From Cryptomeria japonica (Eukaryota > Streptophyta > Pinopsida > Cupressales > Cupressaceae): 64,000 nucleotides of DNA. This document shows, in pieces, positions 11,850-23,983 of this stretch. The number at the start of each line of letters is the position of its first letter. Positions within the stretch are counted from its first letter, which is position 1. The notes below the pieces were generated by a model that worked only from the letters and a program-made list of their open reading frames with translations, made no database searches and had not been told where the DNA came from. The DNA lies in the NCBI RefSeq assembly GCF_030272615.1, contig NC_081411.1, positions 209,096,244 through 209,160,243 of the forward strand, written 5' to 3'. Made by a program: the position numbers and the translations under genes.

Positions 11850-12679
11850 TGTTAATGCATTAGTAGCTTCTGCAAGATAAGACTCTCCTAACTCATTAAT
11901 CTCCAATATTCTGTCATTGGCTTATTCATCTATGCTATTAGATTATCTGATTCATGCTTTATATAACATTGATCATAATTATGATATTGACATTGGATAA
12001 AGATAGATTAGATCGATGACTTGCTTAACATAGTTAAGCATAAATCTAAATGCTATCAAACTAGTAACCTGATAGCATATTAATATCGATTCATTTATGA
12101 ATCAACATTAATATACTATTGGGGTATTAATCCGATAGCATATGAAATGTAATTAGTTATTAGACTTATTTACTTTGACACCGGTTTACTATCGGGTGTG
12201 TTTACCAATCTGTTATCATCTACAATGACATCGATTTACTATCGAGTGTGTTTACCAATCTGTTATCATTTAAAATGACACCGATTCACTATCGGGTGTG
12301 ATTATCGATCTATTATCATTTGCAATGATACCAATTCATTATCGGGTATGTTTATAGATTTGTTATCATTTACACTAGCACTGATTAGTTATCATCGAAT
12401 CGATCGGTTGATGTTGGTAAGAGTCACAACCAAGTGACATCTCGGTTGGACATGTCCAAAAGACATGTTCGATCAAGGTGCCACTTGATCGTGACAACCT
12501 TACTATATATACATCATTCAAAAGAAAGGAGATGACATTGAAATAGATACATGTTCATCCTCCATACCTGTAGCAAATGAAAGAAAAATATTATTGTCAT
12601 AGTCATAATACCAAAACTTGAAATACACTGTCAAACATATAACTTGTTTATTAAATTAGAAATTGCAATAACATTTACA
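11850..12679 (+). repeat. Copia-1 5' LTR (830 bp)
   Basis: TG...CA ends. A TATA-like TATATATAC is at about 12503. Just upstream are short dyads: GGACATGTCC, and CGATCAAG / CTTGATCG around GTGCCA. Four 50-bp tandem units lie at 12176-12375. Confidence 0.95.
12176..12375 (+). repeat. Four 50-bp tandem units in the 5' LTR
   Basis: Each unit begins TGACACCGATTTACTATCGG or a variant and ends in a TTATCAT-type tail. The 3' LTR has only two such units (17586-17685), which accounts for 100 of the 101 bp by which the two LTRs differ in length. Confidence 0.9.
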
Positions 12680-12692
12680 TGGTATTAGAGCC
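12680..12692 (+). other. Copia-1 primer-binding site
   Basis: TGGTATTAGAGCC directly follows the LTR end. It differs at one position from the TGGTATCAGAGCC complement of plant initiator-Met tRNA. Confidence 0.9.
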
Positions 12693-12771
12693 AAGTTGAC
12701 CGAACTTGAGGCTATTCAATTTCGTGAAACAAATTTAAGAACAAGATTATATACTACATCACATTTCTCTA

Positions 12772-15700
12772 ATGGCCATCGCTATCAGATTCGAAGACAG
12801 ACTCAGAGATGGCGATGACTTTTCAGCCTAGAAATTCAGAATTCAGATGATCTTAAAGGAGAACAAAGTGGATTCATTTGTTCAAACTAAAAATGACCAA
12901 CTTGAAACTGAACCTGACAAAACAACATGGATTGAGGAAAATGAAAAGGTAATAAAAATAATAGTTGATGGGGTGAGAAACAACATAATGCCCATCATAA
13001 GAAAACATCAGATAGCCTATAAAATGTTCAAAGCACTTGAAAGCACATTTGAGATATCAAATGCAAGTCAAACTCTAGCATTAAAACGAGAAATAAATCA
13101 TATCACCATGAACAAGGGGGAGACAATCAACACCTACTTTATGTGGATATCAATTCCAAGAGATGAATTAGCAACTCTGGATTACGAAATCCAAAGCAAA
13201 GAGTTAACACTCATTGCTCTAGATGGGTTGCCTAGTAGATGGAGCACATTCATCGAAGGCATCAGTGCAAGGTCTAAGTATCCTAAGTTTGAAAGATTAA
13301 GGGATGATTGTCTCCAAGAAGAATCAAGATTGAACACGATGGGAATGAAACATAAGAATATAGATGAAGACCTACAAGTCCTAAACACTAACTCCACCAA
13401 GCAAAACAAGAAAAGGTAGTTTAGAAAGAGAAAACGTCGTCAAGGCAAGAATACTTCAAAGAAGGACTTATCTCACATTCAATGTTACAGATGTGATTAG
13501 TTCAGATACTATGTTGCAAAGTGCCTAGAAAGAACCAAGAAACATGCTACCTTTGCTAAAGTAGGAAAGACTAAAGGGGAAGATGACTCTGGAAAATATG
13601 TATTCTACTCAGCACTCACAAGCCAAGCTTCTAACAAGATCAACTCATGGGTGATTGACAGTGGTTCATCCAGGCACATCACAGGGTTCAAAGAAGTACT
13701 TGACTCCATGACAGAGGAGAGTGATGAGGACGTAACCATTGGAGATGACTCCACACATCTAGTTAGAGGAATAGGAACTTGCACCATCAAATTGAAGACA
13801 GGCATATCCTTGCGGCTTGAAGGAGTACTATATGTCCCCGACATCAAAAGGAATCTAGTCTCTATATCGGCATTGGAAGATAATGGATACAGAGTTACAT
13901 TCATGGACAATAGAGTATTGGCTTGGCCAAAGAACTCTTCAATCAAGAAGGCAAAGACCATTGGATAGAGACGGGGCTATTTGTATGAGCTATGCATGGA
14001 ACCCAACCTAGCCCTAATCCATGAAGCCACTAATGCAAATGAAGTTTGGCATAGAAGATTAGGCCATCTGAATTTTAGGGCTTTATCTTCAATGGGAAAC
14101 CTTGTCACAGGTCTACCCAAGTTAAAGCAAGATCATTCAGGGGCATCCAAAGGATGTGCCCTAGGTAAAAATACCAAAGGTACATTCCAAAATAGTACTA
14201 GGAAAACTAGTAAAATTCTAGAGTTTGTTCATTCTGATATATGCGGACCTATGTCTGTATCCTCTCTAGGGGGATTCTTGTATTATGTAATATTTGTTGA
14301 TGACTACTCTAGGAAGACTTGGATCTACTTTCTGAAAAATAAAGAATCAGAAGAGATCCTCTCTAGGTTTAAAGAATTTAAATCACTACCTGAAAACCAC
14401 TCAGGAAACAAAGTTAAAACCCTAAGAACTGACAATGGGGGAGAATACACATCGGATTCAGTTAAATAATTTTGTAGAGATAATGGGATTAAGAGGGAGC
14501 TCACTATACCTTATAACCCCCAACAAAATGGGGTAGCTGAAAGGAAAAATAGGACTATAGTCGAAGCTGCCAAGGCCATGATTCTAGATCAAAACCCTAA
14601 CACAAATCTCTGGGCAGAAGCATCCAACACCGTTGTATATATACAGAATAGATGCCCTCTCTCCCATCTTGAAGACAAAACTCTTGAGAAAGTATTCACT
14701 AAAATTAAGCCAGATATCAGCCACCTTAGGATATTTGGATGTCCTATCTATATCCATGTACCTAAAGAAAAAAGACTAAAACTAGAGCCTTCTGGAAAAA
14801 GAGGATTGCTTGTAGGATATAGTGAAACCTCCAAAGCCTACAGAATCTATGTACCTGGTCAAAGAAATATTGAACTAAGTAGGGATGCAATCTTTGAGGA
14901 GGACCTAGCCTTCAAAAGAGCTCAGAGCTTCATAGAACCTAAAATCCCTACCTCTAACTTAGATGAAGATCCTACTCCTGAGTTTCAGAGGGAGAACCTA
15001 GATGAAACTGAAAATGAAAATGAACACTCAACTAGAAATCTCAAGAAAAGACCACTATGGGCCACCAAAATAGTAGAAGAATCTTAGGGGTTTGTTTCTC
15101 CTTTAGGAACCTTCAGAGAAAGCAAAAGGCCTAATAAATTTACTAGCTATGTTGCTCTTATGAATGATCTATCTAAAAACGAACCTGATAATGTAATAGA
15201 TGCCCTTAAATATCAAGTATGGAAGGATGCTATATCTAAAGAGTATCAATCCATAATGAAAAATGATGTATGGGACATTGTTCCTAGGCCAACTAAGAAA
15301 TCTTTTGTTTCTTCTAAATGGCTTTTTAAGATCAAACATGCACCAGATAGCAGTATTGAAAAACATAAGGCAAGATTTGTAGCCAGAGGGTTCTCTCAAA
15401 AGGAAGGAATTGACTATGAAGAAACATTTGCTCCTGTAGCCAGATATACCTCAGTAAGGTCTGTGCTAGCCATTGCAGTAGCAAAGGGATGGAACATACA
15501 TCAAATGGATGTAAAGACAACTTTCTTAATGGAGAGATATCTGAAGAAGTATACCTAGAGAAACCTGAAGGGTTTGAGATTCATCATTCAGAGTCTCATG
15601 TGTGTAGACTCAAGAAAGCTCTATATGGGCTTAAGCAGGCTCCCAGGGCCTGGTATGAAAGAATTGACTCATATCTATCAAAACTAGGCTTCTCTAAAAA

Positions 15701-16706
15701 TGATGCAGATCCTAATCTCTACTACAAACAGAATAAAGGTGATATGCTAATATTGATTTTATATGTTGATGACTTATTAATCACAGGAGAAGATCACCTT
15801 ATAGATCAATGCAAGAAAGAGCTATCCAAAGAATTTGATATGAAGGACTTGAGATTCCTTCACTATTTCCTAGGGTTGGAAGTATGGCAAAATTCTGATA
15901 ACATTGTTTTAAACCAAGGCAAGTATACCTTGGACATCCTGAAGAGATTTGGAATGCTAAACTACAGACCCATGACTGCTCCAATAGAAACCAATCTTCA
16001 TAAACTTAAAGAAGTAGCAGCAGAATCACCTTCTACTGACCCCACTCTATACAGGAAAATGATTGGGTCTCTTATGTATCTAGTAAATATAAGGCCAGAT
16101 ATCTGCTATGCAGTAAATGCTTTGAGTCAGTTTATGTCTGAGCCAAAGGAGATACACCTGGTTGTAGTAAAACACATTATGAGATATTTACAAGGCACCT
16201 TAAATCTTGGTCTCAAGTATGAGAAAGTTGATCTTAATCTACATGGATTCATAGATTCAGATTGGGCTGGAAGTGTGACTGACCGGAAAAGCACCTCTGG
16301 GTGCTACTTCAGTTTGGGATCAGCCATGATATCCTAGATCAGCAGAAAGCAGTCTTCTGTAGCGCAAAGTTCCATTGAGGCCGAATACATTGCAACCTCC
16401 ATGGTTTCCCGAGAAGCAGAGTGGCTTAGAAAGTTACTTGTGGGATTGTTTGGTGAACCTATGAAACCTACTATCATCCATTGCGACAATCAAAGTTGCA
16501 TAAAACTTTCAGTGAATCCAGTGTTCCATGATAGATCCAAACATATTGACATCCCATACCATTATGTACGAAACATGGTAGACAAAAATGTGATCAAATT
16601 AGAATATGTTAGTACAGGAGATCAGACTGTAGATATTCTAACCAAACCACTTTCCAGAGTGAAGGTTGATCACTTCAGAAAGGGTTTAGGTATGATAGAA
16701 AGGTAA
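12772..16706 (+). pseudogene. Copia-1 gag-pol polyprotein, decayed
   Basis: Frame 1 runs from ATG 12772, then shifts by a one-base loss in an A run near 15528 to frame 3 and ends at TAA 16704. Order: UBN2-type gag (12772-13419); zinc knuckle (13478-13520, with stop and His loss); protease WVIDSGSS near 13650; integrase with HRRLGH, HSD, RTDNGGE and GVAERKN; reverse transcriptase with GFSQKEGIDYEETFAP and YVDDLL near 15760; RNase H with DSDWAG. Stops: TAG 12829, 13417, 13498, 13966, 15085 and 16335; TAA 14467. Copia-2 has sense codons at the last five positions it covers. The order PR-IN-RT-RH is diagnostic of Ty1/Copia. Sublineage not assigned. Confidence 0.95.
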
Positions 16707-17250
16707 TCTACTTTGTAAATAAGATGTTTAATGTGTAACCTTCTTTTGTCGTGTTGAGACATTCTAGGTTTTACCCCCTGTGTTCATATCTAAGAGGTGA
16801 TGATCTCTCAGATTATGAACACTTGTATGCAGACATCATAAGGTGATGATCTTATGATTCTCAAACCAGTTATCATGTTGGATCTCTAGTATGTCATGGA
16901 TGTGTCATGATGGTGTTGTGATAAAACATTTGAATAAAATGTTTGTGCACATATCACAACCTAGATAAGATGAGGATTTAACCATCGTCATATGTTTATC
17001 CTTAGTATTGCATGTTTAGGCAATACTGATATCACATGTTTAGGGGATATCTTGTCATAATAAAATGATGAATCTTTTATATCACATGGTTAGGTGATAC
17101 TCTATGTCACATACTTAGAGTGATGCTTAATATTTGTATCTTATGTCCTGATGGTACTTCATATCATATGTATAGATGATATATATTCTTGGAGACTAAA
17201 ATTATGGAAAATAAATGTGATGCAGGTTACTTTATCTATCTTCCAAAGCT
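16707..17250 (+). other. Copia-1 3' untranslated region with hairpin train
   Basis: Carries successive short inverted repeats: 16781-16821, 16835-16858 (both with loop GTGATGAT), 16894-16910, 16915-16960 (GTTGTGATA / TATCACAAC), then five with loops like ATGTTTAG at 17004-17027, 17028-17051, 17080-17099, 17107-17123 and 17161-17182. Most recur in Copia-2 with compensatory stem changes. Function unknown. An RNA structure used in packaging, export, dimerisation or translation is an inference. Confidence 0.75.
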
Positions 17251-17259
17251 AAGAGGGAG
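17251..17259 (+). other. Copia-1 polypurine tract
   Basis: AAGAGGGAG immediately before the 3' LTR; the same nonamer precedes the LTR of Copia-2. Confidence 0.9.
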
Positions 17260-17988
17260 TGTTAATACATTAGTAGCTTTTGCAAGATAAGACTCTCCTA
17301 ACTCATTAATCTCCCCTATTCTGTTATTCGCCTATACATCTATGCTATTAGATTATCTAATTCATGCTTTATATAACATTGATCATAATTATGATATTGA
17401 CATTGAATAAAGTTAGATTAGATCGATGACTTGCTTAACATAGTTAAGCATCAATCTAAATGCTATCAGACTAGTAGCCTGATAGCATATTAATATCTAT
17501 TCATTTATGAATCAGCATTAATATACTATCGGGGTGTTAATCCGATAGCATATGAAATGCAATTAGTTATCAGACTTATTTACTTTGACACCGATTTACT
17601 ATCGGGTGTGTTTACCAATCTGTTATCATCTACAATGACACCAATTTACTATCGGGTGTGTTTACCAATCTGTTATCATTTATACTAGCATGATTAGTTA
17701 TCATCGAATGGATCGGTTGATGTTGGTTAGAGTCATGACCAAGTGACATCTTGGTTGGACATGTCTAAAAGACATGTCCGATTAAGGTGGCACTTGATCG
17801 TGACAACCTTACTATATATACATCATTCAAAAGAAAGGAGATGACATTGACATTGATACATGTTCATCCTCCATACCTGTAGCAAATGAAAGAAAAATAT
17901 TATTGTCATAGTCATAATACCAAAACTGGAAATACACCATCAAACATATAACTTATTTATTAAATTGAAAATTACAATAACATTTACA
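17260..17988 (+). repeat. Copia-1 3' LTR (729 bp)
   Basis: Aligns with 11850-12679 end to end apart from the missing two 50-bp units. About 8 percent different over the first 110 bases by eye. TATA-like sequence near 17812. Confidence 0.95.
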
Positions 17989-17993
17989 GCTTG

Positions 17994-18825
17994 TTGCCTT
18001 AAAAGAGATTACAAACTCATTAAAATAAGTAGTGAACTAGAGAGTAGCATCTAATTATGCCAAAAACTAGTTTCGGTTAAGCACAAAATGATCCATTGTG
18101 ACTGATCTATTTATCTGCATTGTTTTTCTCTACAACTACTCATCGAATCTTCAAAAATTAGCATGTGCATGTGAAACTGCACTCAATTGCTAAAAAAAAG
18201 TCTATAAAATCATATCACACACCAAATGCATTATCCAAATTAGTCTTATATATCCGCACATATGAAATTAATCTTCCACAAGTCGACTTCAACAAAATAT
18301 AAAAATATGAGATGTGTGGCTATAAATCGCCTTCAAACTTCACAAAAACTTATACCAGACCTAAAATACATGATCCCACACTTCCTATAGGTCTCACATA
18401 TCATCCCAAACATATTTCCAATCACCAGAATCTAATTAATGAACCCGATCACACATTACAACACCAAATACAAGAAATACTTTGTTTCACTGCTCTACCG
18501 AATACTAGATTTTCAAACAAGTGTAAGAGTCAATACCAGAGGGTGGATTTACATGATAATACCCTTTAGATACTCAACCAACTAACCCTAATCAATGAAA
18601 CTAAAATCTACTTCATCAGAAGTGAGAACAATCACAAAACTATGCACTGTGCATCATCGAGCAAACTGATATTAGAAGACATCCTCAAGATAACAGGTTA
18701 AGCAAAATTCCATTCTGGACCAGATCAATAGACTGAGTTTCCATCAATGACAACTCCTAAGAATCTACAAGCATTAGGAACCACCAATCTTCACTAGAGC
18801 ATCACCAAATCATCAAATTCCAATA
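17994..18825 (-). repeat. E1 left (3') LTR, inner part
   Basis: Continues the E1 LTR after Copia-1 and aligns with about 24320-25148. Ends CCAATA on the plus strand, so the LTR starts TATTGG on its own strand. Confidence 0.85.
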
Positions 18826-18841
18826 ATCTCCCCCTTTGGCA
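18826..18841 (-). other. E1 polypurine tract
   Basis: On the minus strand GCCAAAGGGGGAGAT lies directly next to the LTR start. Two similar purine runs follow at about 18940-18952 (TTTAGGGGGAGA) and 18985-19005 (TCAAAGGGGGAGAGAG). Confidence 0.75.
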
Positions 18842-19129
18842 TTGATGGCAACACTAGTGAAAGAAATGATAAGTTCTCCAATCACTACAAGCAGTTTGAC
18901 AATCTAAAAATCTATATACTCACTAACTGGTTGTCTCCCCCTAAAGATGAGAATCAATCTAAACTCCATTTTTCACTATTCTCTCTCTCCCCCTTTGACA
19001 TCAAAGGAAAAGGGTGGGAATCCTCCAAAACTTATGTACAAAATAATGAATGAATGAATTTAATTGATTACATGAAATTGAAAATGTTAGAATAAGTAAC
19101 CTTTGGGGACTTCCAAGTACTCATTCCAA

Positions 19130-22100
19130 CCTCGAAGGAAAGAATCAATTTTTTTTATTAAAGCACTTCACATGAATGCATGAACTTTAAGACTCTAAAG
19201 ATCAGATGGTACTGGTTTACTTAAAGCACTTATTGCATCTTGTTGTTCTCCAAGTAAGGTGTCCATCTGGGGAGTTATCAAACTTCTTAATTCTCCCATT
19301 CTACTCAAAATTTTCTCCTTTTCATTATTCAAGCCCTTTATTTTGTCAATGAGATCCATTATATGGGCTTCAAGGGTAATTCAAAACACTATTGAGCTAT
19401 GAAAGAATTACCAATACTAGCTAGCTTACCCTAAAGATCTTTTATTTGCTGATCAATGTCTGTAGTAAATTTGGTAAAAATAGACATGATTTGAAAATTT
19501 TCCCACCTTCATTCAATTCTTCTTCTACACTCTTCATGGTAGTCTTCAGGCTCACTCTATCTCTCTCAACTTATTTCAACTTATTCTACAATGTCTCTTC
19601 ATTTAATATTTTCTACATAGTTTCATCTGTAGCCTTCTCTAATGATACAAAATTGGAGTTAACAACAATTAACAAGTTCTTAAGCTTTTCGAAGGGAGAA
19701 GCATGGAAATCCTGACTGAAACTAGGTAAAATCTTTTCCAAAACCTCAATTCCAAGAGAGATGACCTCTTTATCTTCGAACTAATATTTCAACAGGTCTT
19801 CACTTACATTAATCTAAGATTGGGTGGAAAGTTTCAATGCTTGAAGAGGGAAAAGAGTTCTTAAATCCACCAGACTATGAGAAAAATAATCATCTACATC
19901 AATCTTCTTACCTTTGGAACAGGCATTGGCCAGAATCATGGTTACCGTAGATTTCTCTGCTAGCTAATCACCCTTCTCTTCTGCACTCACACTCTTTTCA
20001 ATTTTTCCAATCTCCTCTGCTATCATCTCTGCAATTACTTCTATCTCAGTAGGGTCCTGAGTAGCTTCACTAGAGATATATGTTGTTATATTTTTAGTAG
20101 GTTCATCTTGTGCTACTTCTTTCTTAGTCGGATCAACAGATGGATGATCCTTCTAACCACCAAAGACTTCTACATGGACTTTTGAAATGGAACTATCTTC
20201 AACATTCTATCCTTCCAAATGGGTGGCATCTTGAGGTTGAATTACCTCATATCACTGCTCTAGCAAAAAGTCTTTCATGTTTTGTTTGTCTCATTTGTAA
20301 ATTCATTGATTTTACCAAGCATAATTATGTTCATTCTCCTCTTTCTTCTGAATTTATCTTTGCCCAACTTCAATAATCTTTTAACTTCATCCCTTGATAT
20401 GATTGAACAAGTATTAACCAATAAATATTCTTGCATTTCTTCATCTTTCTCACAGGCAGTATTTCTCCAAATATCAAGGATTGCATACAACTCTTTAGGT
20501 AAGTCAAATGATAATTCAATTAGAGCCCCATTGAACTTGTTCATATATTGAACAATTACTTCTTTAATTTATCTTTTCTCCTTATCATCTGCATTCTCAT
20601 AATATATAACAACATTATTCAAATTTTCATCCTTTATGATTCCATTATTTATATCTCCTAAGGAATTAGGAGGAATAAACTTAACCCGACTGAACTCCAA
20701 TGCTTCATCTATCTCAGATTTTTTATTCTTGGTTCCTCTAGATCTTCTGGATGGCTCACCTTGAGTCTTTGTCTTCTTGGAGGGTGGAGCATCACCGGAT
20801 GGGTTTTTGACTACTCAAGCATAGGTACCAGTCTTCTTAACTTTCCAGACTTTCTCATTTGACTCTGTCTCCTCCTCAGTTGCAACATACTACCTTGAAG
20901 GCTTATCCTTTTTCATTTTCTCAGCTCCACTGGTAGATACTACTAGTTTGGGTTTAGGTGGAGGCACCGGTTTCTTTACTCTAGAGATAGGTGCAAATTT
21001 ACTAGGTTTGGGCTACTTAGAAGGGGAGGACAATGATTTAGGCTATGGTTGGATCACATCATCTTCCCTTAGAATATTCTAATCTCTATCTCTCTCAATG
21101 ACTTCCTTAGTCAATCCCATCTTCTCTGCAATTGCCTCTACTTCCTTCTTCATTTTCCTCTTCCTACCGACATCAATGAACCTTTTGTACAAGGTGAGGT
21201 CCTTTTACTTGAATGTACCAAATATTTCTTCCTTTTCATCCACTAGCTGGATCAACATGTGTTTAGAATAGGCATCAAGAGTAATTGCATCAACTTCATA
21301 GCTCATGGGAAAGATCCGCAAAGTCCTTGGCTCAACAACTTCCATTAAACATTGACCTTTCTTAACCATAAAACAAATGGTTTGTTGATACTTTTCTACA
21401 ATGGCATTAGGGATTCTTTCTCGAGATTTCATAGAGGATTGAAAGGTCTTGAAATAGCCCCACAATATGCATATTCTCATTATAGTGTCACCAATTCCCA
21501 TTATTCCTTCCTTGATTTACATGGCCACTGGTTTGTCATAAGCCCATTGAACTTTGCCAACACTCGGAATCTCATTCATGAAGTACAAGGCCACATAAAT
21601 AATTAGAGTATGAAACTTGAAGATGTACTTTTTATCTCATTTTATCTTCTTCAAGTTACTCAATAATTCATTCAAGAGAACTTCATAGAGATCATACCTC
21701 TTATCTTCCTTTATAATCTAATATGCTAAATAAATTGCAGTCCTGAAGACTGAAATCTATCTTCTTGATTGATAGAATTTATAACCAACCACCACTAATG
21801 AAAATCTAACATCATGCTCCAATATGCCACTAATAGTAATTTCTTTGTTGTCAAATTGAGAACCAAAAGTGGCTATTATAGTGTTATTTGTTACCTTTCT
21901 TAGATGAGGTACTTCATCGGTTGCACTTAGGCATGTCATGACTGAAATTGCTTGCTTAGTGATCTTATAGGGCCTATATAGCCACATGAACTCATCATGG
22001 AATTAGTTGAGGATGTATCAGATCCATTCTACCTCATCAAATGATGAGAAATGGACGAATTATGCAAAACCCTTGTCCTGCAGATTCTGATATTTAGTTT

Positions 22101-22349
22101 AAGGTTCCCCAAGCTGTCTGCCAAATGTTTTTTATATAGGGTCAACATATTAACACTTCCAAGCTCCTTAACATCACAAGGGATGTATGCCCTAATATCC
22201 TCATTGTGAAGAACATCATAGGGTGCCGAAGAAAATTCTCTTTCTAGATCATCTTCGACGGACTTGAAGGGGTGTCTCTTAAAAATAGTTCTAGCCCTAT
22301 CCTTAATCTCAATAACCAATGGGCTAGCAATTTCAGATGCTGGTGCCAT
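19130..22349 (-). pseudogene. E1 ORF2, long unrecognised protein (decayed)
   Basis: About 1,070 codons starting at ATG 22349 (MAPASEIASPLVIEIKD...), with at least three frame changes (near 22085, 20200 and 19480) and many stops. Visible parts: a globular N-terminal half with WLYRPYKITKQAISVM and a segment near 21500-21205; a basic, Lys/Pro/Ser-rich middle near 21100-20700 (PPPKPKLVV, PSRRSRGTKNKK), possibly a nuclear-localisation region; a helical segment at 20544-20275; and a Leu/Glu/Lys-rich C-terminus that reads as coiled coil. I see no protease, integrase or polymerase motif and do not recognise the family. It occupies the place where pol should be. Confidence 0.6.
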
Positions 22350-22750
22350 TTTGAATCTAGGGTTTAATAGACAACTTCACAAAATAGATAAATACCTTTT
22401 GATTCAACAAGGTGCAAGAAATCACTTTTGGATTGCTACAAGAATGATTTAGATTGCCAAATCTCCTCTCTTTGCTGCACTACTCTTTTCTCTTGATTGC
22501 ATTATGAAAATAAACCTTTGAAATGCCTTTCTAACTTCCAAAAACCTAATTCTATGTTGTAATAAATGCTTGAGCCAATTACCTTGATTTTCATGACATC
22601 TCTTATTGGAGCCTCAAATCTCCATTAGATCTTCTGAATAACATCTGCATACATGATTTAGCCTTTTGCAACCTTTAAAAATTGGTTACAAATCACCGAA
22701 GAGGTAGTTCTATGAATCTACATGTAAACTCCCCCTAAGGTCAAAAAACC

Positions 22751-23917
22751 CTAGTTACCAGATGAGGTTCCATCATGAGATTCAAGTGTGGAGCCATTCT
22801 GCACATTGGAATCTTCTTTATTAACCCACATTTTCTTATGCTAATTTCTCATTTCATCTACTTTTTCTTTTCCTTTCTCATATGATTTGCCTTTGTTTAC
22901 TGGGTTAATTTTCTTTCTTCTACAATACCTTGCAATGTGACCTAGCTTGTTGCATGCATGAAAAATAATATTTCTCTATATAGGTCTAAAATTCATCTGA
23001 TTTGGCCTCTTTGTGCATTGGTTAGAGATATGTCTAAACATCCCACATGCAAAACATCTCTTATTTTAAAAGTTATTCATCATTTTGCACATGTCTGACT
23101 TGTGACCAAAATTGTTGCATTTAAAACATTGATCGATAAAGGTAGGAAAATTGTTCATAATGCTATTTATTATTCCATTATTCATCCTACTTCTACATTT
23201 ATTTTCCATATGACCGAATCTATTGCAAGTATAACATATACCATTGAATTTATAAGCATTAGGTTGTCTTACTAGAAGATTCTTTATCTTCTGATGATTA
23301 GGCTTTGCATTTCTCTATCCAATACTGAAGGATTATCCTTTCTCATATCCAAGTCCTTTTGTGTCCTTTCCATGTCTTTGATTTTCCAACATCTCATCAA
23401 GCCTTGCTGAGCTAGCATTAAATTTGTCATCGTATTCATTTATAGTAGCAAGTTCATCTCTTAAGGAAATAATTTGTCTTTCAAGTTCTTATCCATCATT
23501 CCTTGATTGCATCAACTCAAGCTTCAAATAATCATTCTCATAGGTAAGTCTATAGAATTCATTTGATCTATCTTTCAATGATTGAGTCAAACTTTCTTTG
23601 TTCTTCTTCTAGTCTTCAATCTCCTTAGTCAGCTTCGTCATATTGGATTGCATCTCATTCTTCAATACAACATTCTCTCTAGCAATATTTTCACATTCAT
23701 CAGTTTTGTTTTGGTCTTCAATGCTTTGCTCCTATTTCTCCTTCAGCTTGTCCATCATCTCTTTCCTCTTGTCTCTTAAAGTGTTGACTTGTTCTCTCAA
23801 ATATTTAAAGAATTCCTCAGGTGGACTCAATTTTCTCTTTAAGGAACTTATTTTATTTCTTACTGCATCAAGATCCCCAAGTGCCACACAAAGCTATCTC
23901 TGCAAACCGAAATCCAT
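22751..23917 (-). pseudogene. E1 ORF1, coiled-coil protein with four zinc knuckles (decayed)
   Basis: One 388-codon frame from ATG 23917 to TAG 22751, interrupted only by in-frame stops. The first about 200 codons are Lys/Glu/Leu-rich coiled coil. Four CX2CX4HX4C knuckles follow in the same frame: CYTCNRFGHMENKC (23195-23236), CFKCNNFGHKSDMC (23087-23128), CFACGMFRHISNQC (23015-23056) and FHACNKLGHIARYC (22922-22963, first Cys lost to Phe). Zinc knuckles are the nucleic-acid-binding part of retroelement gag, so a gag-like RNA-binding role is inferred. Plant Copia gag normally has one knuckle, and an N-terminal UBN2 gag domain is not evident here. Confidence 0.75.
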
Positions 23918-23970
23918 TGATTCAATCTATTGGACCTTCCTCAAGCGGTTAGGATTCCTTAAAGGAACTA

Positions 23971-23983
23971 GGCTCTGATACCA
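23971..23983 (-). other. E1 primer-binding site
   Basis: Minus-strand TGGTATCAGAGCC, two bases from the LTR end, complementary to the initiator-Met tRNA 3' end. Confidence 0.9.

Larger units (their letters stand above)
11850..17988 (+). mobile_element. Copia-1: complete 6.1-kb Ty1/Copia element
   Basis: LTRs at 11850-12679 and 17260-17988, both starting TGTTAAT and ending TTTACA. Initiator-Met primer site TGGTATTAGAGCC at the 5' LTR, AAGAGGGAG purine tract at the 3' LTR, one gag-pol region between. Target duplication GCTCA (11845-11849) / GCTTG (17989-17993). It lies inside the left LTR of E1, whose right LTR keeps the unbroken version of the site near 24318. The coding region is dead. Confidence 0.95.

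Noticed and set aside
12176-12375. Regular 50-bp repeats suggesting a CRISPR-like array
   Set aside because: Units are contiguous without spacers and lie inside an LTR of a plant element.
20282-20551. Plus-strand 89-codon frame
   Set aside because: Shadow of E1 ORF2 on the opposite strand.
23582-23978. Plus-strand frames opposite E1 ORF1
   Set aside because: Shadows of the coiled-coil coding strand; composition is the complement of a Lys/Glu-rich frame.
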